Both the position numbers and the translations under genes were made by a program. Shown piece after piece: positions 45,237 to 57,081 of a stretch of 64,000 nt of DNA; the stretch's first letter is position 1; each line of letters starts with the position of its first letter. This DNA is from Chlorokybus atmophyticus (lineage: Eukaryota > Streptophyta > Chlorokybophyceae > Chlorokybales > Chlorokybaceae). The stretch covers positions 249,337-313,336 of the forward strand of contig RHPI01001168.1 of assembly GCA_009103225.1 (NCBI GenBank), in the 5' to 3' direction. A model generated the notes under the pieces. That model did not search any database. It was given only the letters and a program-made list of their open reading frames with translations, and had not been told where the DNA came from.

Positions 45237-46980
45237 GCGCTTGGAACAGGCTTGGGAGAGGCTGCGACACTCCACTGCGCTGCCAGCGTCGTGCCACCGT
45301 GAGTGTTTAAGCCTCCGTTGTGTGATGTGAGACTAGAGGCCAAAGCGTCGTGTCTCTCTGATGGGCAACACTTGGTGGCGCGTTGACAAGTGTAAAAGTC
45401 CCCATTGCCTGGGCTAAATCAAGAAGGAGAGCCCTTATGCCTTACGAGAGGCCATCAGGCGATGGAGGTGATAGTGTTGGCAATGGACAGCGGCGGGAGC
45501 AGCAGGGCACGCACGGAAGTCGCATGACTTTTTGGCAAGTGGCTTGGGTTTGGTGTCAGAATTAGAGTGCTGTCGAAATCGGGCAACGACCAACTGCCAG
45601 TTGCAAGCAAAGATACAGCCACCCCTGTTCTACCCTGCTCTACTCAATTGGCTTTTCTGAAGGAAACCCACCACACACAGGCACACTGTGATGTCTGGCA
45701 CATGGTGCAACCGGTGGTTGACTGTAGCGGTCTGTCGCACTGGGGCAGTTGTTGGAAGTTAGGGTCAAACATACGTGTACAAAAGGAGTATGCTACTATT
45801 CTGCCTCTGCTATCGCTATGTATTTACCTGCCCAGCTGCTGCGTTGTGGTAGCTATTGCAGAATGCCTGATTACCTGCACAGCTGCAATGATGCTGTATG
45901 ATAAGATTGCCACCATGGATGCATGCGCACTAGCTGGTCATTGCAAATCCTTCCAGACCTCCTGTGGCCCAGAACCACCGCATCAATCGACAACAATACA
46001 ATGCGATCAGCCGCAGTGCCAGTTGCACACAATGTGTGGTGACTACACTTTTACAGATAAATTGCTTGAACACAACCCAGTGTAGCAGTTGGTGCGCACT
46101 GCCCTGACGCAACTGCCCACTCAACAATACTGCTGTGATCAACTGCAATTGCCATGTGCACACAAGCTGTGGTGACTACACTTCAACAGATGCATTGCTT
46201 GTAACGAACCCGACGTAGCAGTTGGTGCGCTCACCCTAACCGCCCACTCAACGACACAATGCTATCGACCGCAGTGGCTATTTGCACACAATCTGTGGTG
46301 ACTATACTCCAATGGATACATTGTCTTAGTCCAACCCAAGGTAGCAGTTAGTGCGCAAGTGGGCAGTTGCATCCCTGCTGCAACTACTTTTTAGCCAGCA
46401 TTTCTGCTAGCTGATTGCAACGACTGGAGCGAAGCAGCAGGTAGTAGCCCAGGAGGGGTTACTTCCACATCCCTCCAGTTACATGCACTGCATACCAGCA
46501 AAGCTCGTGAGCTGAGCTGTACACGTAAGGCCACATGCTGGTGCGTTGCCCCGAATGCGCAGCAGCACGTCACTGTGCTTGTATAGTGCCAGTCCAACCA
46601 CTTGCGGGATTGCTGTGTCATGACATCACACGTGATGGGCAGTCGGCAGTAGAGTTGGATGTTCTGTCTTGAGCGCAGCATACCACCTTCGCACAATGTT
46701 ACTGTTGACCACCCCCTAAATGTTGCACCGTCTTTACAATGAGGCTGGCTCAGAGGCGACATCCCACCTGCACACCTGGATGAGTGATGCTCAATCTTCC
46801 GCCTGTATACGCATGACAACGCACAAACGGCGTGCCTAGTGATTCCTCAACATGTATGCTGACATGACTGGCTTGCCCATGATCACCACGCACCTTGTAC
46901 CAGTTATTGATAACGACTTGATGGTGCATGTAGGACGTCATGCTTGCAGGGTAAATGGTGGCGTGATAATTGCCAGGGTC
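45237..46980. other. Convergent intergenic region with repeats
   Basis: Lies between two gene 3' ends. A 172-residue frame (45567-46085) is open but unrecognised and overlaps the tandem repeat, so it is not called as a gene. Confidence 0.5.
45955..46375. repeat. Degenerate tandem repeat, unit about 110-150 bp
   Basis: Three to four copies of a unit containing ACACAA-x-TGTGGTGACTA, a run near AACCCA-x-GTAGCAGTT, and GGTGCGC followed by CCCACTCAAC. The copies are diverged by substitutions and indels. Confidence 0.7.
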
Positions 46981-46981
46981 A

Positions 46982-49268
46982 TCAGAAGGTGTTGTTAGCT
47001 TTCTTCAGCAGGTGATCCACATCTGGTGTCAGCACAACACGATGACTGATATTGCCCAAAACATGGCAAGTTCCTACTGCTGGGTTGATGGCGGCTGCCT
47101 GCTGACTAAATGCACACTTTGCTCCAGGAACCACCTGCGGCAACACACAAAATGCACGCATCCAATGTCAGTGAGATGCTTGGATGCCAGGATCAACCTT
47201 GAGCCCACATGCAAGCACACTCCTGTGCTCGCTCACATCAAAAAGGACATCGCCGAGTTGAAGCTTGACAGCGCCACTTTCATATATGTGCATCTTTCCC
47301 ATCACTCCGCTTGGTAGACTCCCCAGTATTCCACGTTTAGACTCTGCAGGCATAGCCGCCACGTCGGGTCTTGTGTCTGCGCTGGCTGAGGCTTCAGCAG
47401 CTGTGCCACTCTGCAGGGACACTGGCAGCGCCGCTGGTAGCTGAAAAAGCAGTAACTGCTCTTCATCTCCGCCAGGCTTTGCAGATACAGCATGGTCAGA
47501 TCATGATGCGCTTGCACTACTACTGAAAACGATGGAATGGATGCAAGTTCCTACTGCAGTTGCTTGTTTACCATCAACTGAAGCTCGTTTGCAGCTGAGG
47601 CGTCGTCACCTTCATCACCTTCAGTGCTCTCAGGGCCTTCAATCATGTCTGCCATGTGATGCCAACAATCGTGTCACATACATACTTCTTACTGCTAGCG
47701 CCACACACATGCAAAGGCAACTAAGCAGCACCTGCTACTACGTGACCGGGTTGCTGTAGCGGCAAAGTCATGGGATAGTATTTGGAGTAATCCTGCGAAC
47801 AACACAGCAAGTCACGCAGTAAGTACCAGACAGCCTGCTGAAACCCCATATGTGCTGCAGCAGCGTAACAACTACTTACAAAGGCTTCCACAGCCTTCAG
47901 CTTCTTGTCATGAGCTGGCTTGACGTCCTTCATATCAAACTCTGGTCCTTCCTGTTCCTGTTTCACACGGACTGCACTGCCTGATGTGCCGTGTGCACCT
48001 GCAGTACTTGTGCCTGTGCCTGCATTGGTCAACAATGGGCTTGACCACCAGCATGGCTGAGGCCAATGTTGTCGCCTGCCAACATTACACTGCTTACCAC
48101 GAGCAGACGCTGACTTGTTTGCACTGGACATGGCTCTCTGTGTGGCATGCGAGGCAGCTGAGCCGTAGCCAAAAGCTACTTGCGCAGCCGGTGCGGCCCC
48201 TGTAAGGAAATGTTGTGTGTTTTGCATGCTCAGGTGCCTCCTCTGACAGTCATCTCAATAACCAAATGCAGCATGAGCCAGTCCATACCCTTGGATTGAA
48301 GACCCTGAAATGATCGCACTTTGGACCTGCTCGACTGGCTCTGCTTCGACTCCTGCACAAGGCAGCCAAGGTGGTCACATGCAAACATAAGCTCAACAAC
48401 ACCCAAGCGAGCCTAATCCAACTACACACTCTGCAAGCAGCCGACCCGGGTCACAAAGGAGTCGCTATTTACCTCGAGCAGATTTTTGATATCATCATCC
48501 GCCATGGCACCCTCTTCACCTCTGCAAGTACTGCAATGTCAGTCTAGACAATAAAGAAAGCTGTGACACTACGTTACAACTGGCGATTCAGTCAACGAAC
48601 ACCAAGAGAGACAGCGCAGGCACCATACCCGTCCAAGTCTGTCTTCCTCACTGCCCGGCGAGTAGGCACCTTAGGCATGAACTTCTTCTGCTCGTGCGAA
48701 ACACACTCAGCGTCAGAAGCACGGTGAAAGACAAGGAGACACAAAGAGAAGAGCGGAGAGGCGAGCACGAAGAGTGCATTAATCATGCAACAGGCAGAGT
48801 AACAGTACAGGTGCATTTTGTTGCTAACTTAACTTTCGGCATTGAGAGCACATTGCAGACGAATCGGCCATCATGCAGCTAACAGTCGCATGCAGTGAGC
48901 AGAGCTGAATACTAGAGGGATCCAACAGAGGGACACCACAAGCTCACCAAGCCCCACAGAGGCAGTGTTCAATTTTGTAGTGTCATTACCTTTTGTACTC
49001 CTCCACGTGTGAAGCCGGGCGTTCCTGCATGTTCGCCCGCAGAACCAGAAGCGGATGGACCTGAGACGGATGCCGGCACATCGTCGACGTCCATTGGTGG
49101 AGCGGCGGCAGCAGCAGCAGCAGCGGCGGCGGCAGAGTCCGGCTCTGCCGCCGGAACTCTGTTCGCAGCTGGCGGAGGCGAGCGCAGGCTACCCAGCCTA
49201 CCCGCAGGCCTCTCGGCGGATGCCGACAGCGGCGCCAAGCGGCGCCTGCCTCTTGGCGCCTGCGCCAT
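46982..49268 (-). CDS. RPC4: RNA polymerase III subunit RPC4
   Basis: RPC4 (POLR3D, yeast C53) pairs with RPC5 on the Pol III lobe and acts in initiation, termination and reinitiation in the nucleus. Ten exons agree in phase: 49268-48990, 48687-48629, 48521-48473, 48352-48289, 48199-48098, 48019-47880, 47792-47747, 47648-47572, 47440-47237 and 47134-46982, giving 390 residues, close to the human protein. The basic motif KKFMPKVPTRRAVRK spans the exon 1-2 junction area. An acidic stretch (EGPESTEGDEGDD) follows YYPMTLPLQQP. The conserved C-terminal domain reads LPSGVMGKMHIYESGAVKLQ, LGDVLFD, then HRVVLTPDVDHLL. The N-terminus has an alanine run. A second in-frame ATG, 39 nt upstream (49307), is possible. 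Confidence 0.93.
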
Positions 49269-49664
49269 GGCGCCGCCGTCCGTCCACACTGCCAACAACC
49301 TGAACACCTTAACGCAACAGGGCGAGTGCTTAATGGGCTTTGCCTCCTTGAAGTCTTTTTGGGATAAGCCTGAAACCGGTTGCCGGTTTACGCACGGGCG
49401 TGAATATTCTGCTGATGGTCAGCCTATGGAGCCTTGTGATTCGGTGATTAGGGTTTGTGGCTGAGGGCGTTGCTGGTGGGCGGGGCCGGCGGCATTGGCG
49501 GTGGCGACGGCGGGGAGAGATTGGCTTCTTGCGTGCGCGTGCGTAGCAGGTGAGCAAGAAGCTCTGGTTGGAGATAGAGGTTTAGTGGAAGCAAAAGCTG
49601 CAGATTTGGCTATGAGTGGAGTGCACCACCGCCGCTGTCTCGCCCTTCCGCCCTTCTGGGCAGC
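49269..49664. promoter_or_regulatory. Divergent promoter, RPC4 / bHLH
   Basis: A 396-bp gap between two divergent ATGs. It has a GC-rich block (GGGCGGGGCCGGCGG, about 49479-49493) beside an ATTGG box (49494-49498). No TATA box was seen. Confidence 0.4.
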
Positions 49665-51203
49665 ATGAGCAACCAGGCTTCTGTCTGGCACACACCCGAC
49701 ATTCACGGCACGTACGGCATCAGGTATGATGTTGGAACCGATGTGTATGATGATTACTTCTTTCTGCCAAGTCAGTTTGCGTTCGGACACGCAGAGCATG
49801 GTGGTTGTCGACCGCTGGCAATGCGTGTCGCGTTCTTGACACCGCCGGCTTCCTCTTGCCTCTGCTTGGCAATGTGCAGTGTTGGTATGTGTGCACTGAC
49901 ATGCAACCAATGGGTGCGTGTGTTCAACAGCGGGCAGCCCTCGCTGCAGCAAGAGCCTTCAGGCGCAGAGCAGCTTAGTGCGCTTCCTGCTCCGTCCCAT
50001 CCTTCCCTCACTCATCTACAACAAGCATCGCAGGTCAGCGCGCAGGCTACTTGCTGTTCACCACAAGCAATGCATGCCTCATGTCGATGACCTGTGCCAT
50101 GTGCTTCATTCCGCAACCATAGTGCACACAGAGCTGCTCTTGCTCTTGCTCTTGCTTGATCATCCGAAGCTAGCTGTGAATGCATCGTTGTTATAACTTG
50201 AAAGCTGGCTGGACTTTGGTGGAGGGCTTTTGCTGTCACTGCATTCATTGGTGGTTCTAGCTTCTCCCCCTGAAGCACCTACATGTTTCACAACAAAGAA
50301 TTTGCTGATCGCCACGGGTCGTCTCAATACTCTTCTGTTTGTTTTACACAGGAGGTCACAAAGTCGCAAGCCCGCAAATGTCACAAAGCAGACCGTGAGA
50401 AGCTGCGTCGAGACAGGTTGAATGACAAGTTTGCTGAGCTGGCCACACTGTTAGGTGAGAGAAACATTGCCAAAAAGCAGATCACACAGTGCTGCAAGTC
50501 TCTTATTGACAACCACTGCATGCTAAGATTCGTTTGCTTTTGGGGTGTAGTGGAGCCCGGAAATCCTCCAAAGACAGATAAGGCGAGCATACTGGGCGAC
50601 TCGCTGGCGCTCTTGAACAGTTTGCGAGCAGAGATCAACCGGCTCAGTGACGAGCAGAAGGCCCTGCTTTCGGAGCAGACAGAGGTACTTTGATAGCTTG
50701 CAAACGCCTACTGATGCATCCAGTTCAGTTCCTCGGTGGCTTGAATACGTTGTGGCTTTGTTTTGTAGCTCACGCAGGAAAAGGTTGAACTCAAGCAAGA
50801 GAAGTCGGTGTTGAAGTCTGAGACAGACCTCTTGCAAGCTCGTATACAGGTTTGTCGGTGTCTCGGCACGTTTGGCATGTGTACCGTGTAAAATAGCATT
50901 GTGTAGTACGGGCAGCGCCACAGTCCTTATTCGTTCTTCCTTCGCATGCACTGCTTGTTGTAAACTTTCTGTATTGTTGCCCTGCAGGCGGTTGCTCCAT
51001 GGATGGCAATGTCGCAAGCCCAGCACAGTGCCCCGCAGTACGCGATGTTCCCAAGCCCCATCCCGCCCGTGCCGCCCGATCCCGCGCAGGCGCACTCGAT
51101 GTTCGCAATGCCATCGCACATGCCAGCACCGTACCATTACCACCTTATGTCGATGCATAGCCAACGACCCGCAGTGTACTTCCCGACACCACTCTATCCA
51201 GCG

Positions 51204-51252
<49 letters not shown>

Positions 51253-51689
51253 TACAACAACAGCAGCAGCAGCAGTCGACAGAGTCAGATTCGCAGGTCC
51301 GGCTTGCAAGATGTTTATGCACTTGCCCTTTGGTTTTGGGCAATAACTGACTGTGTCCACTGTGATGTTAGACACAGACCCAGATGCAACCCTTGCACGC
51401 GTCTCCCGCCCCGCCTCATCAGCTGTTTGAGACGCAGCTGTCGTTGAGGCCTCCGCAGCAGGGCATGTCTACAGGCTTCCCCTACGCAATGGGGTTCCCG
51501 GGCGCACCCGCAGCTCCAACAGCACCCGGGATGTTCCTGGCGATGCCGCCGCCAGCACCAATCCAACTTGCGCAACCTCAGCCGGCAGCTTCTTCAGCAG
51601 CGCCACCCGCTTCCCAAGACGGCTCGGCCCAAGGACCCACTAGTCCTGAGGAATCTAGCTCACAGTTGTCCCCAGAAGAAATGACTTGA
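49665..51689 (+). CDS. bHLH transcription factor, group IVb-like
   Basis: Seven exons agree in phase: 49665-49723, 49931-50033, 50352-50454, 50551-50684, 50769-50849, 50988-51296 and 51372-51689, giving 368 residues. The basic region and helix 1 are KCHKADREKLRRDRLNDKFA with the DNA-reading Glu (R-E-K-L-R-R). A GNPPKTDKASILGDSLALLN loop and helix 2 follow, continuing into a leucine-zipper-like extension (LTQEKVELKQEKSVLKSETD). A PWMAM motif then precedes a Met/Pro-rich tail. This order matches plant group IVb factors (PYE/bHLH47, bHLH11, bHLH121/URI), which regulate iron homeostasis; the iron role here is inferred only from family. A polyglutamine run (51201-51272) and a Pro/Ala-rich C-terminus could form an activation domain. 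Confidence 0.92.
51199..51275 (+). repeat. CAG/CAA polyglutamine repeat in the bHLH gene
   Basis: About 25 Gln codons in a row apart from one Leu. CAG and CAA are mixed. Confidence 0.95.
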
Positions 51690-52213
51690 CCCTATAAGAA
51701 ATACAGGTATAGCTGTTTTGTAGCTACAGTAGAGTAATGTGGTTTGCTGCGCAGCGGTGTTTGAGTAGTTGCTATAGGTATTTCCTTCTTTGTATTACAC
51801 CTCGGGGGGAGTTGCTTGTTGCTCTCTCGGTTTAAACCAAGTTGCCCGCATTTGCAGTTGTCCCACCACTGCAGGTTGTTTTGTGCTGTTTGCTCAAAAC
51901 CTCTGGGAAGGTACATTGCTCTTGTAGTGCCATCGAGTGAAACAACAATCTGACACTGAGCTGGCTGCAACAGTCCTGGTCAGAGATGCTGTGGCACTGG
52001 CTTGCTCTGGTTTAATCGTGCACTGAGGGAGTGAGTAGCTTTGCATTGCAAATTGTACTGTATGGCTAAGCAGCAGTTCAGTAGGCAAGGGGTCATGCAT
52101 GCCCGATGATATTGATCAACTGGTGAGTAATTAGAATTGATGCATGCATCAGAACACATGGCTTGGCCAAAACCCGAGTGCCAGCACTCCGTAAGCAGCT
52201 CCGCATGGCAATG
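51690..52213. other. Convergent 3' flanks, no gene
   Basis: Lies between the bHLH stop and the endonuclease stop; presumably holds both 3' UTRs. Confidence 0.6.
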
Positions 52214-54556
52214 TCACTCTTCCATCTCCAAGGCACGCTTCCTCCGTGCCTTGCTTTTGGCAACAACCCCAGCCTCCATCCCCTCCTCTTGCTTCCTTTC
52301 CCTCTCCTTCATGTCCTTCTTGCTCTTCTTCTTCTCCTCCTGTTTCTCCTTGCGCCTCCTTTCCCCCGCAGCGACGCTGTGGGGATCATAGTAAAAAGCA
52401 TCAGGCGGGGCGCCTTGCATGGAGCGAAGGAGGTTGATCTCGCGCGCGTACTTGTCCTTCCACACGTCCTTCGGGCCGTCGCCTTCGGGGTACGGGGTCT
52501 CGAGGATGAGGGGGATGCCGTCAAAGCGCATGTCGTTCATCAGGGAGTGAAAAGCCTCCAGACCTATGTGACCATCGCCGATGCTCTCATGGTTGTCACG
52601 CCGGCTGCCAAGATCCTGCTTGGAGTCGTTCAGGTGGCAGCCCCTCAAGTACCTGATTGGAGAACAACATGAAAGGACTGACAAATATATGCGCCTATAC
52701 ACGATGAACACTCTCTCTCTCTCTCAATAGGGCTTACTTGAAGCCCACTATGCGGTCAAACTCCTCCATGGTTTTGTTGAACGCTTCCCGGGTGCGAATG
52801 TCGTACCTGTGAGCCAACACTCCAACAAAGTCAACAGGACTTGTCACATTGACGACGGCATGTACTCATATTATCATCACATGGACGGTACCCTGCCGCG
52901 AAAAGGTGGCATGTGTCAATGCAGACTCCAACTCTGCTCTTGTCCTGGACGAGCTCGATGATGCCAGCGAGCTCTTCAAACCGCCAACCCACGCAACCAC
53001 CCTGTGCATTGCACAAATAAGCAGTGAATGTGCGCCTTCCACCTTGTGGTGACCAAACAAGGAAGGTGGTTGGGAATGTGGACCCGACAGTCACCTGTCC
53101 GGCTGTGTTCTCTAACACAACTGTGACGCCACGGGTCTGTGCAAGCGCCTCGTTCACACTCTGCGCAATGCTGCATACACGGGTGAGAAGGCTGTCCGTG
53201 ACAACAACAAACAACAACAAGGTAGGGGACCTTTGAAGGCAGTCCTCCACGGACACGAGCCCACACGTGCTGCCAGGATGCACGTTGTAGCGCGTCAAGC
53301 CCAACATCTCGCACCTCTTCAACCTAGACAAGGTGAGACATACTACTCTGTAGAACCAACATATTGATATGACATTCAGTTACACCACCACCACCACCAC
53401 CACCACAACAACAACAACAACGTTGTCTCACTCGTCAAGGAGGGCGGCTTTGCTCTTGCGCAAAACTTCAGGGTCGGGGCTGCCACAGTTGATGAGGTAC
53501 GACCCATGGGGCAGAATGACCTCATGGCCTGAGACGTTGTGTTTGTTGTTGTTGTTGGTGGTGGTGAAGTTAAACTCGGTGAGGGCGGAGTGGAAGAGCT
53601 CAATGTGCTCAGGCTGCGTGGGCGGACATTCCCACCGACGCTTACTTCTCAAGTCCATCGCAAACGCATCCGCCCCAATAAACACTGCGTAGAGGAGAGA
53701 ACAATCGCAACCACTTCTTCAACCACCACCACCACCACAACAACAACAACGGCGACAATGACAACCACCTTCTCCTCCCGACACCCACCAGCATTGTAGA
53801 CGGCGTGGTGGGGTCCACCGGCAGCACTCACATGCGCTCCAATGCGCTTGGTATTGTTGTTGTTGCTGCTGCTGCTGTTGTTCAAAGCTGCAAAGGCTTC
53901 ACGTGCGGCGTCCAGTACAGGCAGCGTGCCCGACCAACGGCGGCCTCCTGGCCGCTTGGTAGTGTGCTTTTCATGTGATGGTGAGGGCAGGTGCTCCTTC
54001 TCCACATCATCATCAAGTTGTTCTGGTGGTGTTGACACATGACGAGTGTGTGATGCATGTCGTGGTGGATGATGTGATATTCATTAACTCTGCACCTGTG
54101 ACGCGGCGATGCTTGCTGGCAGCTGCAATGTGGTCTTTGCTCTTTCTCCTGTATCTGGTTAAAGAGATGTCTGCTGCTGCTGTTGTTGCTGGCTCTTGTA
54201 CTCGTTGTTGCTTTGGTTGTTGTTCTATCCGCTGCTGCTCAACCTTAACAACCTTTCTTGTCTTGTCCGCTGCTGCGCAACATGTACACGAACACCATCA
54301 CCAACACAGAAACATGCACAAGACTGAGTAGTCCTTGCATGCATGCATGCGTGTTTACACACGACACGCATATAGTGTATACACTCTCATGCATCCAAGT
54401 TGTGCACACTTTTAGGCTGCGCGGAGTGGGATAAACGTGTGTACCTCTCCTCAAGGCGGTGGTGGCTGCTGCTACGGCGGTGGTGGTAGTGGTGGTGGCG
54501 ACGGTGGTGGTGGGCGGTGGCTGGTGCAGGGCGACGAGCCTGGCGCTCCTGCGCAT
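52214..54556 (-). CDS. APN1: AP endonuclease, endonuclease IV (Nfo/APN1) family
   Basis: This family cuts DNA 5' to abasic sites in base-excision repair, using three zinc ions. Nine exons agree in phase: 54556-54445, 54272-54096, 54022-53789, 53684-53432, 53323-53231, 53170-53095, 53001-52892, 52806-52738 and 52652-52214, giving 520 residues. Family blocks appear in order: [94 protein letters not shown] and [12 protein letters not shown]. All metal-ligand positions expected from E. coli Nfo (His69, His109, Glu145, Asp179, His182, His216, Asp229, His231, Glu261) have a match. Compared with Nfo (285 residues) it has about 175 extra N-terminal residues (Thr/Ala/Gln/basic, with an Asn/Ser run) and a Lys/Arg-rich C-terminal tail, likely nuclear-targeting. 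Confidence 0.93.
53383..53422. repeat. CAC then CAA trinucleotide repeat
   Basis: An (ACC)n followed by (CAA)n tract in an endonuclease intron. Similar CCA/CAA tracts recur at 53720-53755. Confidence 0.9.
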
Positions 54557-56500
54557 GCCTCTCCCTGCCGCCGCCGCCGCCAGAGCCAGCAGCAGTGGAG
54601 CTCCCGCCGCCGTCGCCGTGGCTGCTGCTGCTGCTGGGCCGCCTGCGAGGGCGACCCACTGACCTAGCGGGTGACCTCGGCGGTGTCGGCGGCGAGCACT
54701 GCCTGCATACCCTGCATGCCCAACGAGAGAACGAGCCACCTGGCACGGGTTTTCATTTAGTATTTCGGGCCCGGTTTCGAGTAAACACATTATCGGAAAC
54801 AAGCACTTCCATAGAAAAGCTCGAATTTCATCGAGTGCACTTCGGGTCACCGAATGCAAGTTTTTTGGGGAAACAATCAATGGCCGCAAGTCGCGGTCAA
54901 GTTGCCTCTCATGAACACATGCATTATAAGCATGCTTGCCAAGTAGAGCATCCAAAAATGAAATCCGATGCATTCTTCGATTAATGAGATGTGCAAAAGC
55001 TTGCGCGTTTCGCATGCATTGAAAACCACATAACAAGCTGTAACATCTTGTAAAGTGTTTAAATTAATGTTATATATTTTTAATATCGGTTATATATGTG
55101 ATTAAGTTGACCCCAACTGCTTAACAAGATCAACACAATAAAATACGATTTATAAATCATATATAATATAATTCACTACATTTAAGTATTTTAGCAAGTT
55201 GCGGATAACTCTTGCAAGACCTCATACATGGGAATCAACTTAAACGCAACCTAAATGAATTTGAGTGCGTACAATGCAAAAACGCTTGCGCGCTTTGCGT
55301 GTATGAGAAGCGAAACAATACTACCAATAGTGTCTTTTGCATGAGAGTAGACAAGCAGCTTATGTAAAAAAGATCAAATGCAACCAAAAATGAAAAATGT
55401 GCGAAGGCAAAGTTGCGCGCGTGCATATAGTATGTGTTCAATTTATTTGACGCTTGTGTGTAATAATCCGGATTATTTCAGCGTATAATATCATTATTGT
55501 GCATGTTTGTGATTGATAATAGATGTATGTTGCAGATCAATAAGCCTTGTTATTAAACGGTTTAATAAGACAGCCAGTCAGGGTCAAGTGTTGTATCTTG
55601 TTAACACACTTTAACAATAAGACACAAAGTAATTCCCAAGCAGAGTTAATACAAAATGCAAACTTTTTAAATTCAGGCGTAAATTGCAAAAACGCTTGCG
55701 CGCTTAGCGCAATACCGTATAACTTTATGCGCGTGACGTTTTGTGTGCGTAAAAAGACTTAATTGATCTCTTATGTGATATTACCGTACAAGGTAGTATA
55801 TATGTATATAGTTGTGTTCTAACAACTCAGATGTTAATAACTCATATATTTTTACAAAAATTTGGTAGTGTAATTTGTACCAATTTGATAATTAGCATTG
55901 AACAGCAGTTAGTTTAATTGGTCACACAATTAAACACAATTACATACATGGCGTAAATTGTTTCGAATTGTGCTTCTCGCCCACATATCATAAACATAGA
56001 CACACAACAATATTACTCTATGTATCAATTGATATACGTATATGCATCGATGGAGGGCACTTGATTTGCAATGTAATTCTTCGTACATGCATCAATGGAG
56101 GGCACTTGATATGAAATGTATGTGAAGTGAGGCAACATTGTAGAGTAAGGCAACATTAACTTTAACACGAGTACTGCTTGAGCATTTAAAAACATGTAGT
56201 TAGACTATGAGACTCAGTTAGACCAAGATACAGTCCTAGTCAGTCTAACTCTTAGACGGACTGACCGCTCGCTGTACACACGGTCAGCCAATAACCGGCT
56301 GACCGACCTTCATTGCCGGTCGCACCTGAATGCGGCATTAACATTTTACGTGTGTAACTCGTGTATTAGGTCGGCTAGGGAAACTGCCACCGTCGATCCT
56401 GCGTATTTACTAATCACAGAAGTAGATATGTAAAGCTTAAATCCAGTGTGCTATGCTGTGCCACACCAAACCAATCCCACGCCAAGTAACAAGACAAACA
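54557..56500. other. AT-rich intergenic region, no gene
   Basis: Begins with the GC-rich upstream flank of the endonuclease gene and turns sharply AT-rich at about 54750. No coding chain was found. It contains a repeated motif near TTGCAAAAACGCTTGCGCGC at 55274 and 55685, with a weaker relative near 54992. Confidence 0.6.
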
Positions 56501-56895
56501 AAGCACACATGTAAAGGGGCCCAGAGCAGTGCTACGCTAATACGATATTAGACTTAACCGTAGAGGGTAGGGCAGGGCAGGGCAGGGCGGAGAGGGGGAA
56601 AGGGCAGTGATCACCAGCTGCGCAGCAGAGGTGTACATGATATATATCGTATAATAGTGTATGTACGGGTGTATACATAGTGTATATAGTATATACATAG
56701 CAGTGTAATGCAAAATAATTAATGTGTAATGTATTGAATGTATCATATATCAGCATTTATGTACGGGATGCTTATACATGATGCATTTGGCGGGACTTTG
56801 CAGTCGGGCCCGTCGTTAGTTGTCGTAATTGAATACAGCACAGTATTAACGTTGCATACTACCGACAATATTGGCAGCCGCCTCCTGCTACTCAA

Positions 56896-57081
56896 TACAG
56901 TTCCCCCCCTGGAATAATGTCCCCNNNNNNNNNNNNNNNNNNNNNNNNNNNNNNNNNNNNNNNNNNNNNNNNNNNNNCCCCCCCCCCCCCCCCCTCCCCC
57001 CCCCATCTAGAGTTCCCCTCTGCTTATTCAAAGGGGGGAACTGTATAGAAAGGTGGGAGCTTTAATGGGGTAAATACGGTA
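56896..57081. mobile_element. Second poly-C foldback element (contains gap)
   Basis: Inverted arms, TACAGTTCCCCCC (56896-56908) and GGGGGGAACTGTA (57033-57045), surround a poly-C tract broken by an N gap. Like the element at 20520-20905 it has an ATAATG-x-CCCC junction, and AAATACGGTA at its right side (57072-57081). Confidence 0.45.
56925..56977. other. Assembly gap (53 N)
   Basis: A run of N inside a C homopolymer; the true length is unknown. Confidence 0.99.

Noticed and set aside
45567-46085. 172-residue open frame as a gene
   Set aside because: No recognised domain, Cys-rich random-like composition, and its end lies in a tandem repeat.
54245-55036. 263-residue minus-strand frame upstream of the endonuclease
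   Set aside because: Only 54445-54556 and a different frame at 54096-54272 fit the endonuclease exon chain; the rest is AT-rich flank.
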